NCBI GenBank assembly: GCA_905182995.1 | Contig: CAJJDP010000018.1 | Span: forward strand, 248,001-312,000 | Length of the DNA: 64,000 nucleotides | Reading direction: 5' to 3' | Source of the DNA: Paramecium octaurelia | Taxonomy: Eukaryota; Ciliophora; Oligohymenophorea; Peniculida; Parameciidae | Part shown: in pieces, positions 51,016 through 63,773 of the stretch | Numbering within the stretch: position 1 is the stretch's first letter | Layout: every line of letters begins with the position of its first letter | Translations under genes and position numbers: made by a program | The notes under the pieces: generated by a model | The model's database searches: none | What the model saw: the letters and a program-made list of their open reading frames with translations, nothing else | Told to the model about the DNA's origin: nothing

Positions 51016-54000
51016 TCAATGTTCTTCCTAAGTAAAAGCAAATCCTGTGTATCCTCTTTTAATAGGACTTTTGGGGACCTAAGAGTTGTTGATCTAAAAT
51101 TGTGTATTAGGGGAATGTTAATGCAATTGTTATTCATCTTGTAATTCAATGTGCTATTTTTAAATTAGCATATAAACTTTATCATGTTATATTCCAACCT
51201 CAGCATACTAAGACCACTAAGCTAATTTCGTCAGAGCCAAATCAAAAACTGAAGTTGCTCCAACCACTAATAGTGATGTCAAGTAAAATATCAGATGAGA
51301 AAAGCTAGCACTTTGGCTATTAGACATGTCAGATTTCGGCATTTTCTCTGAAACTATGAGAAATAGGAGGAGATAGATGAAAACTGATCCGAAAAGTCCA
51401 ACAATAACTCCAAAAGAATAAGTATTACTAAATAGGATAATCTAATAGAGATAGTGGAATTGATTACTTTGATATTGCTATTCAAAACTGAATACCCTAA
51501 TACAATGGCACCAGTAGTCCATAAGCCAGCCATCATGCCATTATAAATAGATGAGGTTTCGTAAGTCTGGAAGGTTAGGTACGATAGGATGCCAGCTTAG
51601 ATAGTGCCATTAATGACCCAATACAAGAATATTTTAACGTTGAATAGTTTGTGTTTGATACCGATATCATAAAAACTAGGGTCTACTATAGAGAGATATA
51701 TTTACTTGAAGTGAGAACATCACCCGAGAACTCTTCATCGAAGATGGCATATAATACAATAGGAAGACTAGTGAAAAATAGATTGTAACTTTAATAGAGT
51801 AACTAGTCATAAAACATAACAGCAGAAAATCCATTATTGACAGCCCACCAATATTAAGGTAGGACTAGAAGCATATTTTTATAAAAATTGTAATTTACAA
51901 GAGTTGAATTTTTCCTATAACTCTCTCTTCCATGATAAAGTGTCAATCTTTTTAGTATTCTGAATTCTCCAACAGCATAATCAGAGGCTTTAGCTGCTTG
52001 CTAGCCTTCTACTCCTTTAATTCCAATTCCAATATGAGCAGCTGTAATCATGTTGACATCATTAGCACCATCTCCAATGGCAAGTGTAGTAGCATTAGGT
52101 TTATTTTATCTAACTAAGGAAACAATCTCTTATTTTTATTTTGGTGAAACTCTACAAGCTACTACAGCCTCACATCTTTCGGCAATTTACATTACTTTTA
52201 ATGAAAGTTCTGGTTTCATAGCTCTCATTAAAGCATTGCCAGAGATCACCAGAGCATTTTTATTATTGTTTTGGCTTTTTTGGATGCCCATTTCTAATTC
52301 ATTTCTAATAGCCTATTCATCATTTCCATCAACTATGATTTACTATAAGGAATCATTCAATAATTAGCAAGAATAACCAATATTGATAGCAGTTTCCATT
52401 TTATCTCCAGTCAATACCCATACTTTAATGCCAGCCTCTTTTAAATACTAAATAGTTGGCCCTACTTCCTCTTGTAATTTATCTTCAATAGCTGTTCCCC
52501 CTATAAGTTCTAATTCTTATTCAATTTTAGCTTATGACTCCATCATCAAATTATCTCTATTTTATATGGCTGAACATGCTTGTAAATAGCCTGTTTCCCA
52601 CTCTTTGTAAATCGATAAAGGCAGTACTCTCTTAGTTAAGAGCAGAGTTCTTAAGCCAATCGATGCAAACTCCTAAAGATCTTTCCAAGTCTTCTCTTTC
52701 AACTAAGGAACGACTGGTTTCATTAAAGGTTCAATAACAGAATCCGCTCCCTTGGTTAACAATATAATTTGATTGGCTTGATCCTAAACGATTACAGACA
52801 ATCTCTTTCTTGTACTATTGAATTCAAGTACATGCAACAGTTGGTAATTCTTTATGTCACCTTTTATATTGACCACCATACTGTTGGATGCATCTAATCC
52901 TTCAAAAGTATATCCGCAGTATCTCGCAAAATTAACTAAGGCTAATTCATCAGGAGACGATGCTTGATATATGAGTTACCCATTCTTATTTTCAGTAACA
53001 ATAGTATGACATAATGATAAACAAAGTAAGAACTCGTGGAGTGGTCCCTTCCCTGGAGTTTAACTCAAATCATTAAAGAAAGCTTTATCTCTGAAATCAA
53101 CATTAGAGACTTAAGCTAATTTTGACACTTCATCATTAGTTAATGTTGCTTCCTTTCCATATGACTTTTTGTTGACTGTGAGACATTTGAAATCCATTTG
53201 GTTCTTTGTCAATGTCCCTGTTTTATCAGAAAATATGTAATCCACTTAGCCAAGTTCCTCATTCAGATTTGAAGACTAGACTGCTGTCTTTATATCATAT
53301 TCAGCTGAATAAGTTCCTTAATCCATTGTTATCAACATTCCTTAGAAATATTTAACCATTTCCAAAGAGACTAGTAATGAGATTGGGACAAAGTTCGTGA
53401 ATATAAGAATCCAATTACCCCATTTAATCTAAAATTAAATTTATGGAGGATACAAATAGATTTTTAGTAAAATTATGTTCTGGATCTGTAATTAAAATAT
53501 CTAAATAGGATAATTGAGAATTATGAATCTGTTGCCATGATGAATTCAAATAGCCTCCAAAGCCACACATGATCATCTGAAAACTAATGATATTGCATTC
53601 TTACTTATAATAGAAATATCACAATAACGAACCAATTCATTGTTCTTTCTAAATGACTTCGTTTAGGTTAGGCTTTAACTGAATTAAGCATGATCTTTGA
53701 GTCATGTCCGTTATAACAAACAATTCCATAAATATAATTGACATTTCTTAAAACACAACCTCTCAATATGAAATTTTTCTCACTAAGAGGGATTTGTTGA
53801 TTATTAATTTCAGCAGATCCTGTAAATTGATACAAATATGGACTTGGTCTTTAATATTTAATTGTCATTCTTAATGCCAATAGAGAATCTTCACTTTGTT
53901 CTTACAGTTATTTTAGATTTTTTTGAATGTTTTTACATTTTAGATTGGTTTCTCCATCTAAATTTTTGGTCTCAATAAATGCATTTCCCTTCTTATCTGA

Positions 54001-54531
54001 TGTCTGCATCAATAAGATATCAGCTGGTATTTGTTCATCCTTCTAAACCTTGATTAAATCTCCGATTCTTAACTCACTCCATCGAGCTTCTCTTGGTGCT
54101 TTGTTTGTGCGTATCAAATATGTCTTGCGAGTGTTTTCAGCATTGTCTGAATTGCGTCTTTGGTAATCTTCAATATAATCCTTGATCATCGAAATGCACA
54201 CAACTATTGATAATGGTCCCATAATCACAGGTTAACCATTCGTTATGCTGATTGCTGAAATCATCTGCATTATTGCAATGACCAAAAAGTAGACGTTAGC
54301 CAATTTTGAGAATTGCTCTATCAAATTTAATGGAATGAATGTAATAATCGATGAATATTTAGATGTTGTTATTTTATTGTCAGGTACAGCCATATCTGGA
54401 ACATTAGATACAATTGATCTGTCTAGAAATCATTTTTCACATGTACCATTCATTTAATGAGCAGGTGGTCTAACTGTTATCAAACCCCATTTTTTAATTG
54501 TTCTTTCATTGTTATATGCATGAGAATCCAT
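51016..54531 (-). CDS. P4-type ATPase (phospholipid flippase)
   Basis: P4-ATPases flip aminophospholipids from the outer/lumenal to the cytosolic leaflet, usually with a CDC50 subunit. From ATG 54531 (a 24-nt intron soon after), the protein shows [20 protein letters not shown] and [16 protein letters not shown], the actuator motif LDGET, the TM4 motif [11 protein letters not shown], the phosphorylation site [12 protein letters not shown] (Asp codon at 53227-53225), the hinge [13 protein letters not shown] (about 52048-52086), and a C-terminal membrane bundle. The tail carries the family-typical [12 protein letters not shown] before TGA 51018-51016. PISL and DGET identify P4 over ion-pumping P-type classes. 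Convergent with the kinase on the left (58-bp gap). Confidence 0.96.
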
Positions 54532-54561
54532 TTAATTAATATATTATTCTAAAAAACGATA
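54532..54561. promoter_or_regulatory. 30-bp gap between divergent start codons
   Basis: The flippase (-) and a secreted ac­idic protein gene (+) begin on either side of these 30 A/T-rich bases. Both starts are supported: the flippase by its N-terminal family sequence, the plus gene by a signal peptide. Transcription must initiate inside or very near this gap. Confidence 0.65.
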
Positions 54562-55183
54562 ATGAGAATATTGGTTATTGTGGTATTAGCCCTCACAGTG
54601 ATGGCAGCCCAAAAAAAGAAGAAGTACATTTACAAACCACTTCTAAAATAGAGTCACACCAAACTTAATTCACATTGACAACAAGGCATATTAAAAATAA
54701 CATGCAAAAATTGAATATGATGTTGATTCATTTACTAGTCCCAGAACTCAGTAACTTAAGACTGCTCAGAAAAGATAAGATAGCAGCTTAAAAAGAGCCA
54801 TCCTACACAGCCAATAGACCACTGGATTTGTTCAGGTTTAATAAGAAACAGATCAATTCATCCTCATGAACCAAGATGAAGATGTACCACAAATTCACAT
54901 AATTTAGCTCTCTTCCGAATTAATGACTGAGTAACAAATCCAATAAGCTTTATTAACAGCCGAAGACTTTAACAATGTCCCCAACATTGAGATGCAAGCT
55001 GAATCAAACTACTAAGCTCCAGATGTAGCTCAAGACGATGTCAATGAATCCTATTATATTCCAGTTGTCACTGAAGGAGATGGCACATTAGAGGAGGTTC
55101 AGAACTCTGATGAAGAACCCCAATAAAACCCAGATATCGAGATGCCTTCCTTGGATGAATCATCATCATCGTTCCTTCAATGA
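54562..55183 (+). CDS. Small secreted acidic Gln-rich protein
   Basis: ATG 54562 encodes a clear signal peptide (MRILVIVVLALTVMAA). A 28-nt intron, 54624-54651, restores the frame to TGA 55181-55183, giving about 197 residues. The mature part starts basic (QKKKKVTPNLIHIDN) and becomes acidic and Gln-rich (EQQIQQALLTAEDFNNVPNI, EEVQNSDEEPQQNPDIEMPS). No Cys and no membrane span in the mature part, so it is probably disordered, as in some secretory granule matrix or surface-associated proteins. Family not recognised; the secretion call is strong, the function unknown. Confidence 0.82.
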
Positions 55184-55946
55184 GAAATTAAATATCCAAC
55201 ATGTTTAGACATTCAAGATATATAATCATTATTTTTTATACAAAATTTTACATTCTTTCTTGATTAATTAGTTCGCACTTTATATTCTAAATACAATTTG
55301 CGATTGCGAGTTTATTAGATTTCATTAAATCTCTTAGGACTTCTTGACTACTGTATTGTAAGCAAAATAATAGATGATCCTTATAAAATACTTTTGCAAT
55401 ACTCAAGATTGAAAAACTAGCCGTTACTACTTTAAGCAAAGCATGTAATTATTTAAATTGTAGGACATGGTTAAATAAATGAATTATTCAGATCTTATAA
55501 TAAAATGGAAATACATATCAAAATAGATTGCTTTTACTTCTACAATTTTTGGAAGATTTTAACATCAATTTTTATTATAATTTGAATATAGTTGTTACTT
55601 ATAATTTATTAAACAAAAAAAAGTAATAAGTAAGGATTCTATAAAAATCCAATAAATTTAATAAAAGATCAATTTTTAAAATCTTAATGACTTGAGTTGA
55701 AATGTAACTTATTAGTAAATGACGAAAATCTCTTTAAAAATATTGAAAAATATTATTGATTACTTAAGGATAAGCCAAAACTTAAATTATGATGATTTCT
55801 CATTAATTTGATGCTAGCTTTGTCTAGTATTAAAAGATATATTATAATTATTATATTGTTTGAGTATCGAGTGATTATTGCGTTTATTCGCTTGCTTTAA
55901 ATTTAAATCAAAGTTAATGGTAAGATTTATTATTAATAATTGAGAA
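55184..55946. other. AT-rich intergenic gap
   Basis: About 760 bp lie between the secreted-protein gene and the first CaMK-like kinase. No ORF of note uses the TGA-only code on either strand, and no RNA or repeat is recognised. It must hold the upstream region of the kinase at 55947. Confidence 0.5.
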
Positions 55947-57388
55947 ATGAGTTAAGAGAAAAAGTCCTTCTTCGACTTCACTTCCCCTTTTGAACTGAAA
56001 AGACCGATTGAAATATTTTAAAAATCCTTAAAGGATCAATTTTATGTTCTCAAAAATAACAAGTTCAAGTTGAAGACCTTAGTGCTTCAACGTAATTACT
56101 TGATCAAATTTAGTTCTAAGGTATCATTCATATGCCCTATATAAAAGAAACCAAGCCAAAAGTACTTTAACATAACAAATGCTTTGCTTGAATTAGTCAA
56201 TCACCCTCAAATGGGAACCGGAATTTCAATAAGTAAAAACGGAGAAAATTTTACATTCTATGGGCTAGTGGACAAATGGTACACCAACCTAAAAAAATGG
56301 TGTGTATAACCTAACTTCTAGAAAGAGTACTGCATGATTAAACTTATCGGAAAGGGAAGCTTTGCCAAGGTACACATAAAAAATTGATCAATTAGGTGTA
56401 TAAAATTTAGAGACTGAGCGATAAAAAAGAATTTGCAGTGAAGCTATTTGATAAAACCACTTTTAAAACTCAAGATAGACCTGCCTTGCTCAAAGAAATT
56501 GAATTAATGAGAATAATGAACCATTAAAATGTAGTCACAATTCTTGAAACTTATGAAAACGAGCAATATATATTTATAGTACAAGAATTATTCAACGGCG
56601 GAGAACTACACCAGGAATTGAAAAAAACTCAAACCTTTTCAGAATATGGAGCCTTCATTGTCATTCAATAAGTGATAGAGGCCTTACATTACATACATTC
56701 CCATGGAATTATTCACAGAGACATAAAACCCGAAAACATCATTTTAAGAGAACAAGGAGTAATAGAATAGGTGGTGTTAGCCGATTTTGGTTTGGCTGAT
56801 TACTTCAGGAAGGATTGCAAATATATGTTTACTAGATGTGGTACTCCTGGATTCGTTGCACCGGAATTATTGCAAGATAAAATTTACGATTATAAAGTCG
56901 ATATATATAGTTGCGGAATACTTTTATACTATTTGCTCGTAGGCAAAGGGCCTTTCGATTCAAACAACTATGATCAGACAGTTATGGCCAACTTTAATGG
57001 ATGGGTAGACTTGACCAAATTTTAATTTTCGATTGAATGTCTTGAATTATTAAGAGGCATGTTGGACCCTAACCCTCTCAGAAGATATTCGATAGATCAA
57101 ATTCAACAAAGTTAATTCTTTAGAAAACATTCAACAATTTTCCAACAACTAGGAAGTCAAAGTAGTCTGGCCAGCATACCTTCCTAAAGGGACTCACCGT
57201 CAATTTCTCCATAACAAAGTCCCAATCAAGAATCAAAGAAGTCCCCCAGCGATTTAAAAAGTAGATATGCCAACTCTTGTGTTTCGCCATTACAATTACC
57301 AGTTAGATTAAATACGACAAGCTTCTCTCCATTATCAGCTCCTTTTGGGAAGCCGCAAAATATACAAAGAATACCCTTACAAATATGA
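55947..57388 (+). CDS. PH-like plus CaMK-like Ser/Thr kinase (tandem copy 1)
   Basis: ATG 55947 starts [11 protein letters not shown]. An N-terminal region of about 120 residues ([20 protein letters not shown] ... [17 protein letters not shown]) looks like a PH-type fold. The kinase follows: [12 protein letters not shown], split by a 26-nt intron (56370-56395), Lys in [54 protein letters not shown] and [26 protein letters not shown] and the VAIK Lys are intact, so it is predicted active. A Ser-rich tail follows to TGA 57386-57388. The PH-like part suggests lipid recruitment. Tandem with the kinase at 57668; it is likely not regulated by calmodulin directly, as I see no clear binding helix. 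Confidence 0.88.
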
Positions 57389-57667
57389 ATAAATTATATA
57401 TATCGAGTTATTAAATAAATAAAAAATATAGGCTTCTGTTAGGGTATCAAAATTCACAATGTATTATGTGATTAAATAAAATTTAAATAAATATACACGT
57501 TGGTTTTTTAATTAGAAATATTAATAATTAAGTATTATTATTTAAGTTAAAAGTAATGCAGAAATAATTCGACAAAATTAATAATATATAAAACATCTTC
57601 TTGAAGATATTAAAATAACTGATAATATAAATTTAGATTAATTATTGGAGTAAATTTGATTAATAAT

Positions 57668-59140
57668 ATGAATATAAAGAGATAAGTGCCCTCAACTTCT
57701 TTCTTCGATATTTCAAAAGGCCCATTGTGGTAAAACACTACTGCCTCGCGCAATATCAATGAATCTATCTAAGAGAATTTTTACATATATTCCGAAAAGC
57801 AAAAAATCTATAAAATAAAGACATTGTACTTGTAAGGTCATTTCATTTTCAAAAAAAAAAAGAATGTAAGAATATTTCATTCTAATCTAAGGGTCAAAAT
57901 CAAATTGCTGATATCCTCAATGCTACTATTTGTGAAATTGAGCTTCCCTTTTATGGAGCAGGAATAAGAATTATTAAGGCAGGCCAAATTATCGAAATTT
58001 ATGGCATGACAATAACTTGGCTTCAACAATTGAGGTTTTATTGCATTCAGTAAGACTTTGCAAACAAGTACTCCATCATCAGATTGCTTGGTAAAGGCAC
58101 ATTTGGAAAAGTATGAAATTATTTTTAAATCTTAGGTGTTCAAAATAAAATCTAGAATTACACAATAAGACTTTGCTGTCAAAGTATTCGAAAAAAAGGC
58201 TATTTCTAATTATTAAGATTATCTATTAATAACAAAGGAGCTTCAAATAATTAGAAGTTTAAATCATCCAGGAATCACCAAATTTTTTGAAACCTATGAA
58301 AATGATGAACACATTTTTTTAATTTATGAAATGGTGGAACAGGGAGAATTGTACACCTTCATTAAAGAAAAGCATCTTTCAGAAGAAGAAGCTTTGTTGA
58401 TTCTCAAACAATTATTATAGTCTCTCCTTTATATTCACTCCAAAGGAATTTTACATAGAGACTTAAAGCCTTCCAACCTTCTGCTAAGAGACAGAAACAC
58501 CTTATCAATAGCAATTGCAGACTTTGGATTGGCAGAATTCTATAGAGTTGATGGAAAATATATTTTTACAAGGTGCGGGACTCCTGGATACGTTGCTCCA
58601 GAGGTACTACAAGACAAAATTTATGATTATAAAATAGATATTTATAGCGCAGGCGTCATTCTTTTTATGATGCTAAGTGGTGGCAAATCTCCATTCAATA
58701 GCACTGATCCAGAAGAGAAATTGTACCAAAATTACAAAAGTCTTATAGATTATTCTTTGGTTTCAAATATCTCTGAAGCAACTTATAATCTATTATAAAG
58801 CATGCTTGAACCTGATAATATCAAACGGATATCAGCAAGAGCTGCTTTAAATCATTAGGTTTTTCGAAACAAAAGAACCAGCAAGTGCTCTATCATGATC
58901 AAGAAAACTCCAAGAAGCATAGATAAAATCACTAATCCAAGAGTCATAATAAATACAAATAATAATTTAGATAAATATTTATAGTTATCCCCAAAATTAT
59001 AAAATTTATCATCAAAACCTTAAAATAATATGAAATAAGAGGCTATAAGAAGAGGATATTAAAAAATGTAAACATTTTCACATAGATCTCCCTAACTATC
59101 GCCATTACAATCTTAAACTAAATTCGAACCATTCCCATGA
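57668..59140 (+). CDS. PH-like plus CaMK-like Ser/Thr kinase (tandem copy 2)
   Basis: ATG 57668 starts MNIKRQVPSTSFFDISKGPL; introns at 57866-57891 (26 nt, AAG acceptor) and 58111-58135 (25 nt). A short N-terminal PH-like region (ENFYIYSEKQKIYKIKTLYL, MTITWLQQLRFY) precedes the kinase: LLGKGTFGKVFKI, Lys in DFAVKVFE, GILHRDLKPSNLLL, IAIADFGLAEFY, TRCGTPGYVAPEVLQDKIYD. It has the same activation-loop block as the gene upstream, so the two are tandem duplicates 280 bp apart on the same strand. The catalytic residues are intact. The tail is Ser/Asn/Gln-rich and ends at TGA 59138-59140. Confidence 0.88.
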
Positions 59141-59571
59141 AAAATGTTGTATTAATTATATATTTTAATTCATATATCAATTTAATATAATCCTTTTTAA
59201 TCTCATTCTTAATTGTGAATTAACATCTTAATTTTCTTAAAGACAATTTTAGTTACGTATATATTTGATAATAATCAAACAGCTGGTTAATACTGAAAAA
59301 AATTAGAAAAATTAGAATGTTTTATATGAAAATATTTTGATATTAATACTTTATCCTCCTCAATCATATTCAGAGTACTTGTTTTTAAATAACAATTGTA
59401 TTTATTTTTAGCAATTATTATTTTTTATTTTAATTAAATAATAAATAAATAATAATGAATTAGTAGACCAAAATTACATTATTAAAAATTTATTTTAATT
59501 AAATCCTTTATTTTATAACAATGATCTTCATAATATATATATTAATATCTGTGATAGGAAATAATTTTAAT
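59141..59571. other. Convergent AT-rich gap
   Basis: Gap between the stops of the second CaMK-like kinase and the minus-strand pseudokinase-kinase. Mostly A/T tracts; no gene or RNA recognised. Confidence 0.5.
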
Positions 59572-61275
59572 TCATATATCATTGACAACTTGCTCCTCAA
59601 TTTGATGACTTTTTTGCCATTTAAAACTTTAGCTTGAAAAAAGTTTGGGTCCTTTAGCCTGTTTCGATTATTCTTTTTCGTATAATTTTTACATTATTCT
59701 TTCAATTTCTCGAGCTTATTGTCGTTATTATGGATCTTCTTTTAAACACGACTTAATTACATCCAGAAATTCTTTATCATAATTGTATTATTAAAGCCTA
59801 CCCTCTATGACTTAAGGGGAATAATATTGATTAAAATCAAGGCAGATTCTTGCCCCTGGATATTAACCTTTATTGGCGACTTCGTATATTGTTAATCCAT
59901 ATTGCCATATATCAACAGAATGATCTCTTAATTTTCTTTATTCTGGAGGATTATATTCTGGTGTATTGGTTTGATCGAAATAATCAATGTCTAAGCCTTG
60001 ATTATCTTTTTATTAGATAATGGATCTATCAAAATCAGCTATGTGAATTTGGCCATATAAAATATTTTCATTGGTCAAAAACAAATTCTCTGGCTTCAAA
60101 TCTCTGTGTTTAATGCCTGCAAAATGTAATAGAGCTAATCCTTTAATGAATTAATAAGCAATTGCATAAACAATTATTTTTGTAAAATAAACAGATTGAT
60201 TTTAATTCATTAATTCGAAATACTATCTCAAATTCTTACAATAATATCGCATAAATAAGTAAGATTGATCCAAGATTCTTATATATTTAAAACAAGCAGC
60301 TATTTCATGATTAACTTCAAATAACTCCATCAATTATATTTCTCTTGTGATATTGACCTTAACATCTTCAATATCTTGATCCTCTTCTCCTTAGATTTTT
60401 GTGGACTTAGCTATGATATCTTAAGTCAAAGAGAAGCTGAAAATCTTTTCAAAAACTGGCAACTTTTAGAATTTGTAAATATGAGAATTTGCTTAAAAGT
60501 CAGCCAATTGTGTGTAGTTGGATACTTTAAAAATGTGTTAGAAAACTTTAAAATATTATGCATTTTCATAATCCTTAACTATTAAATTAAAGGTTGACAA
60601 AATGGATTCAGTGAAAGATTCTATTGTGTTGGCTTCAAAATGAAATTGATCAATTTCCTAAATTTCATTTAATCGAAAGTTATTCCTAACTCAATATTAA
60701 TATTTAAAAGTTACTAAATTGTTTGAAGTAATTTAAGGATTAAGTATCCGTTGATTTTTCATAATAATGAAACTCTTGCATGTTGATAAAAACTATTCCG
60801 TCGATGAGTACTAATTGATTTAGATTTGTAATATTAAAAGGAATTCTTCTCTTTGCCATTTCTAAAAGAGCTAAAGTTTATTAAATATAATAGTTTTACT
60901 TATGCTTAGCTAAACTAAGATAGAAGTCTTCATATTTTTGTCAAAATGTTTAATTGATTCAACACTTAGCTAGTAATTTTATAAAAATGGATAGACTATA
61001 ATGAATTAATCATCTTCATGATAAAAGTCTTCTTTATTTATAATATTTAGTATTTTTATTTATTTCACTAAGTAAAACATATCGATGATATCCCTTTATT
61101 ATTTATTAAAAGGGTAGTAGGCAGCGATATATTTCTATTTAGACTCTTGATCATTTTTCTTTACAACTATCTAATATTTATTATAAGGTTTATCTTATTT
61201 GGAAAAGTCATTAAATTCTTGGAGGATATCGTAATCAGCACCGAAACTGATTATTTTTATTGATTAAAAAAACAT
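59572..61275 (-). CDS. Pseudokinase-kinase (paralog 2)
   Basis: ATG 61275 starts [16 protein letters not shown]. The first unit has kinase-like secondary order ([15 protein letters not shown], then [20 protein letters not shown] where HRD and NxxL would sit) but lacks HRD, DFG and an evident ATP Lys. A 29-nt intron (60871-60899) joins its halves. The second unit is a full core: [51 protein letters not shown] (DFD), [32 protein letters not shown] and DPQQRQQAR. A second intron near 60690-60715 has an uncertain acceptor. A short Lys/Gln-rich tail ends at TGA 59574-59572. Order and motifs match the gene at 48513-50957, but without the long Gln/Asn tail. Confidence 0.85.
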
Positions 61276-61736
61276 TGAATTTATATTTATAAATCATTTT
61301 TGATATGAGAAATTGCAAATAAATAGCAATTATAATCTAATTATGGAGAAATGAAAGTTGATAAAATTATAATCATTAGCATTTAAGTATAGATGTAATT
61401 AGATATATTAGTAATATAAAATATTTTTCTAAAGCAAGATACATATAACCAAATGAATTCTATCTAACAAATTATTGAGTTTTTTAGAAAACTTATTGTT
61501 GGCTTTTAATAAATAAATTACTCAATTAAGTATTAATTACCTGATTATTTCATAAAGAATATCTCTATTGAAAAAAGATAAAGAAAATGTTAGTAGTAAT
61601 ATATTAATGATAAATTATGTTACTAATTTGAGTGATCTTTATCTTGATTATATCATATGTTTATTAAGTATTTTCTAATGAAAATAGATTATTATTAAAT
61701 CATTAAAATAGCAATGTAAATCTCTACTATAACTCA
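61276..61736. other. AT-rich intergenic gap
   Basis: Upstream region of the minus-strand pseudokinase-kinase and downstream of the cyclophilin stop. I see no gene, RNA or repeat on either strand. Confidence 0.5.
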
Positions 61737-62336
61737 TCATAAATCTTCTTTAACAACCTCAACACTGCAACTGGAAAATACAACATTAGCCTTTGGTTTT
61801 CCACTTTATTATCCTTTAGATTCAATCTTTTTTACTAATTCCATATTTTCTATGACTCTTCCAAAAACTACATGTTTTCCATTTAACTAATAACTCCTAG
61901 TATATAATAATACCCAATTAGTTTCAGCAGTTGTAATAAAGAATTGACTTCCATTTGTATTTGGCCCTGCGTTTGCCATTGAAATACATCCAACTTCATG
62001 ATTTAAGATAAAATTTTCATCTTCAAATTTTAATCCATAAATCGATTCTCCTCCAGTACCATTTCCTTTAGTAAAATCACCACCCTAAATCATGAAATAA
62101 GGAATAATTCTATGAAATGTTGAACCCACATAGCCTTTTCCTTCCTTCTCGCCAGTACATAAAGCTCTGAAATTTTCGACTGTTTTAGGTACTACATTTC
62201 CAAACAAACCCAGAGTGATTTCTCCTTACTTTCTTCTATCAATTGTAACACCAATCTTCACTTTGTGTGTTATTGTTTGTTTTGATAATTGAGATTGAAC
62301 AACAAATAATAATAAGCAAAGAATAATAATTTTCAT
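61737..62336 (-). CDS. Secretory-pathway cyclophilin (peptidyl-prolyl isomerase)
   Basis: Cyclophilins catalyse cis-trans isomerisation of X-Pro bonds and help fold proteins. ATG 62336 gives a signal peptide ([16 protein letters not shown]), then [60 protein letters not shown] and [18 protein letters not shown], including the catalytic Arg in FHRII and Phe in QFFIT. A 27-nt intron (61887-61913) splits NW from LNGKHVV; because it is 3n and lacks TGA it could be translated, but the family alignment excludes it. About 190 residues, ending at TGA 61739-61737. The signal peptide without a KDEL-like end suggests secretion or ER, like PPIB. Confidence 0.95.
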
Positions 62337-62395
62337 AATTATTGGTATTTATAATATATCTCAATAGCTTTTATTTAAATTTCTGTTAAGAACAA

Positions 62396-63664
62396 TCATA
62401 TATCATTATCAATTATCTTTTATTTAGCAATAAAGGCTTGAAAACTATTATATATTGCTAAAGGTATGAGTGTAACTGCGTAAATCGTAAAAAATAGAAT
62501 AATTATAAGGGGTAAATTAACGATTAGCAAAATAATCTTGAGAGGATCTTAGCTTTCACAGATTGGATCAATCTTATTTACAAAATAATCAAGTATTTGA
62601 GGTATCTAAATAAAGATCATGGAATAAATTGAATATAAGACCAAGATTAATGTTGCAAATAGAAGTTAAATGATTTTCTTAAATTTTGGAACTTACATTA
62701 ATTTCTTTCTCATTTCTCTGTATTTAATTACGCAATTGTCGCATTTGTGTTCTGAGAATAATGTGATATTAGTTTCAGCTTTGCAATCATAACAAAATTG
62801 TTTTTTACAAACATAACATTCATAGATATTTGATTTCCATTCTCTACATAGATATTTAATACAATACTTAAATTTCTTGGAAGCCTCATTTATATAACAG
62901 AAATGTGGTTAGCACAGACTATTACAACAATAACATCGAAAACATTTGTGTTCTTATATATAGTTCTTTTGTAAAATTTCATTGCTGCATTCCAGCCCAG
63001 TATGAACTGTTCTGCATTTAAAACAGAATTGAATGTGACACAATTAGCATTTGCATTAATTTAAAGAAATGATCTCCACATTTCCTTAAATATAATTAGG
63101 CCAAACAGACCAAACTCCAGAGCATCTCTATCCAATGCAATGAATTTACTTAGTTATTGGTATCCATTTTATCAATTAAGGAGACTCAAGATATAAAAAC
63201 ATGAGTTGATAATTGATATTTACATTACAATCATATTGGAGGCATTTTACTGTAATATCAAAATTATTTTAAATGTAGGATGATATACAAGTTTCACAAA
63301 AAAAGTGATTCAGATTGCAAGCTTTGATCAGCATTTTAGTTTAATAGCATATTTAGCATAGAGAAAAAGTAAAGTCAAATTAAGATGTAGGAGTCATGGT
63401 CAATTTACAATAATAATTATGAATAGGACTTTGAAATAGTTTGTATTAGGTAGATAAATCATATTTAACTCTTAAAACAGAGATTTAATCTAAGCAATTA
63501 AAGCATATATGTAGAGTGTTAACTTTTTTAAATTTAGAACTGATTATCTTCTTACAGCAATGACATTCAATTTAATTCTGATGTTTTTATATTTTGTATT
63601 CAACCATTACTTGAGATTCATCTATCTTTGTTTGGAATTATTAAAGTTCCTAGTGAGGGTTCAT
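62396..63664 (-). CDS. RBR-type RING E3 ubiquitin ligase-like membrane protein
   Basis: An intronless 422-residue frame from ATG 63664 to TGA 62398-62396. Cys/His clusters in order: an N-terminal CHCCKK...ICFNCL pair, a RING-type block (SLCQICYQTKMLIKACNLNH, FFCETCISSYI, KCLQYDCN), an in-between block (QRCSGVWSVWPNYIQG, KCQLCHIQFCFKCRTVHTGL, HKCFRCYCCNS), and a third (YECYVCKKQFCYDC, HKCDNCVIKY). Two membrane spans follow at the C-terminus (LLFATLILVLYSIYSMIFIQ; IILLIVNLPLIIILFF). RING-IBR-RING with C-terminal membrane spans is the RNF19/RNF144-like layout. In RBR ligases a Cys in the last unit carries ubiquitin; I cannot assign that Cys safely here. Confidence 0.8.
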
Positions 63665-63773
63665 ATATATAAATTAATATTAATTAATCTTTGGAATGTA
63701 TATAAAACATAAGCTAAAATCTGGTTTGAATTAATAAAAGGATCAGAAATATCTGAACGATTTTATTGTATCG
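63665..63773. promoter_or_regulatory. 109-bp divergent upstream region
   Basis: Between the start of the RBR-like gene (-) and the next gene (+). A/T-rich with the palindrome-like stretch around 63674-63690 (AATTAATATTAATTAAT); no named motif. Confidence 0.4.

Noticed and set aside
50958-51300. Open plus frame downstream of the kinase
   Set aside because: It is antisense to the flippase C-terminus, which carries the conserved GFAFTQEE tail.
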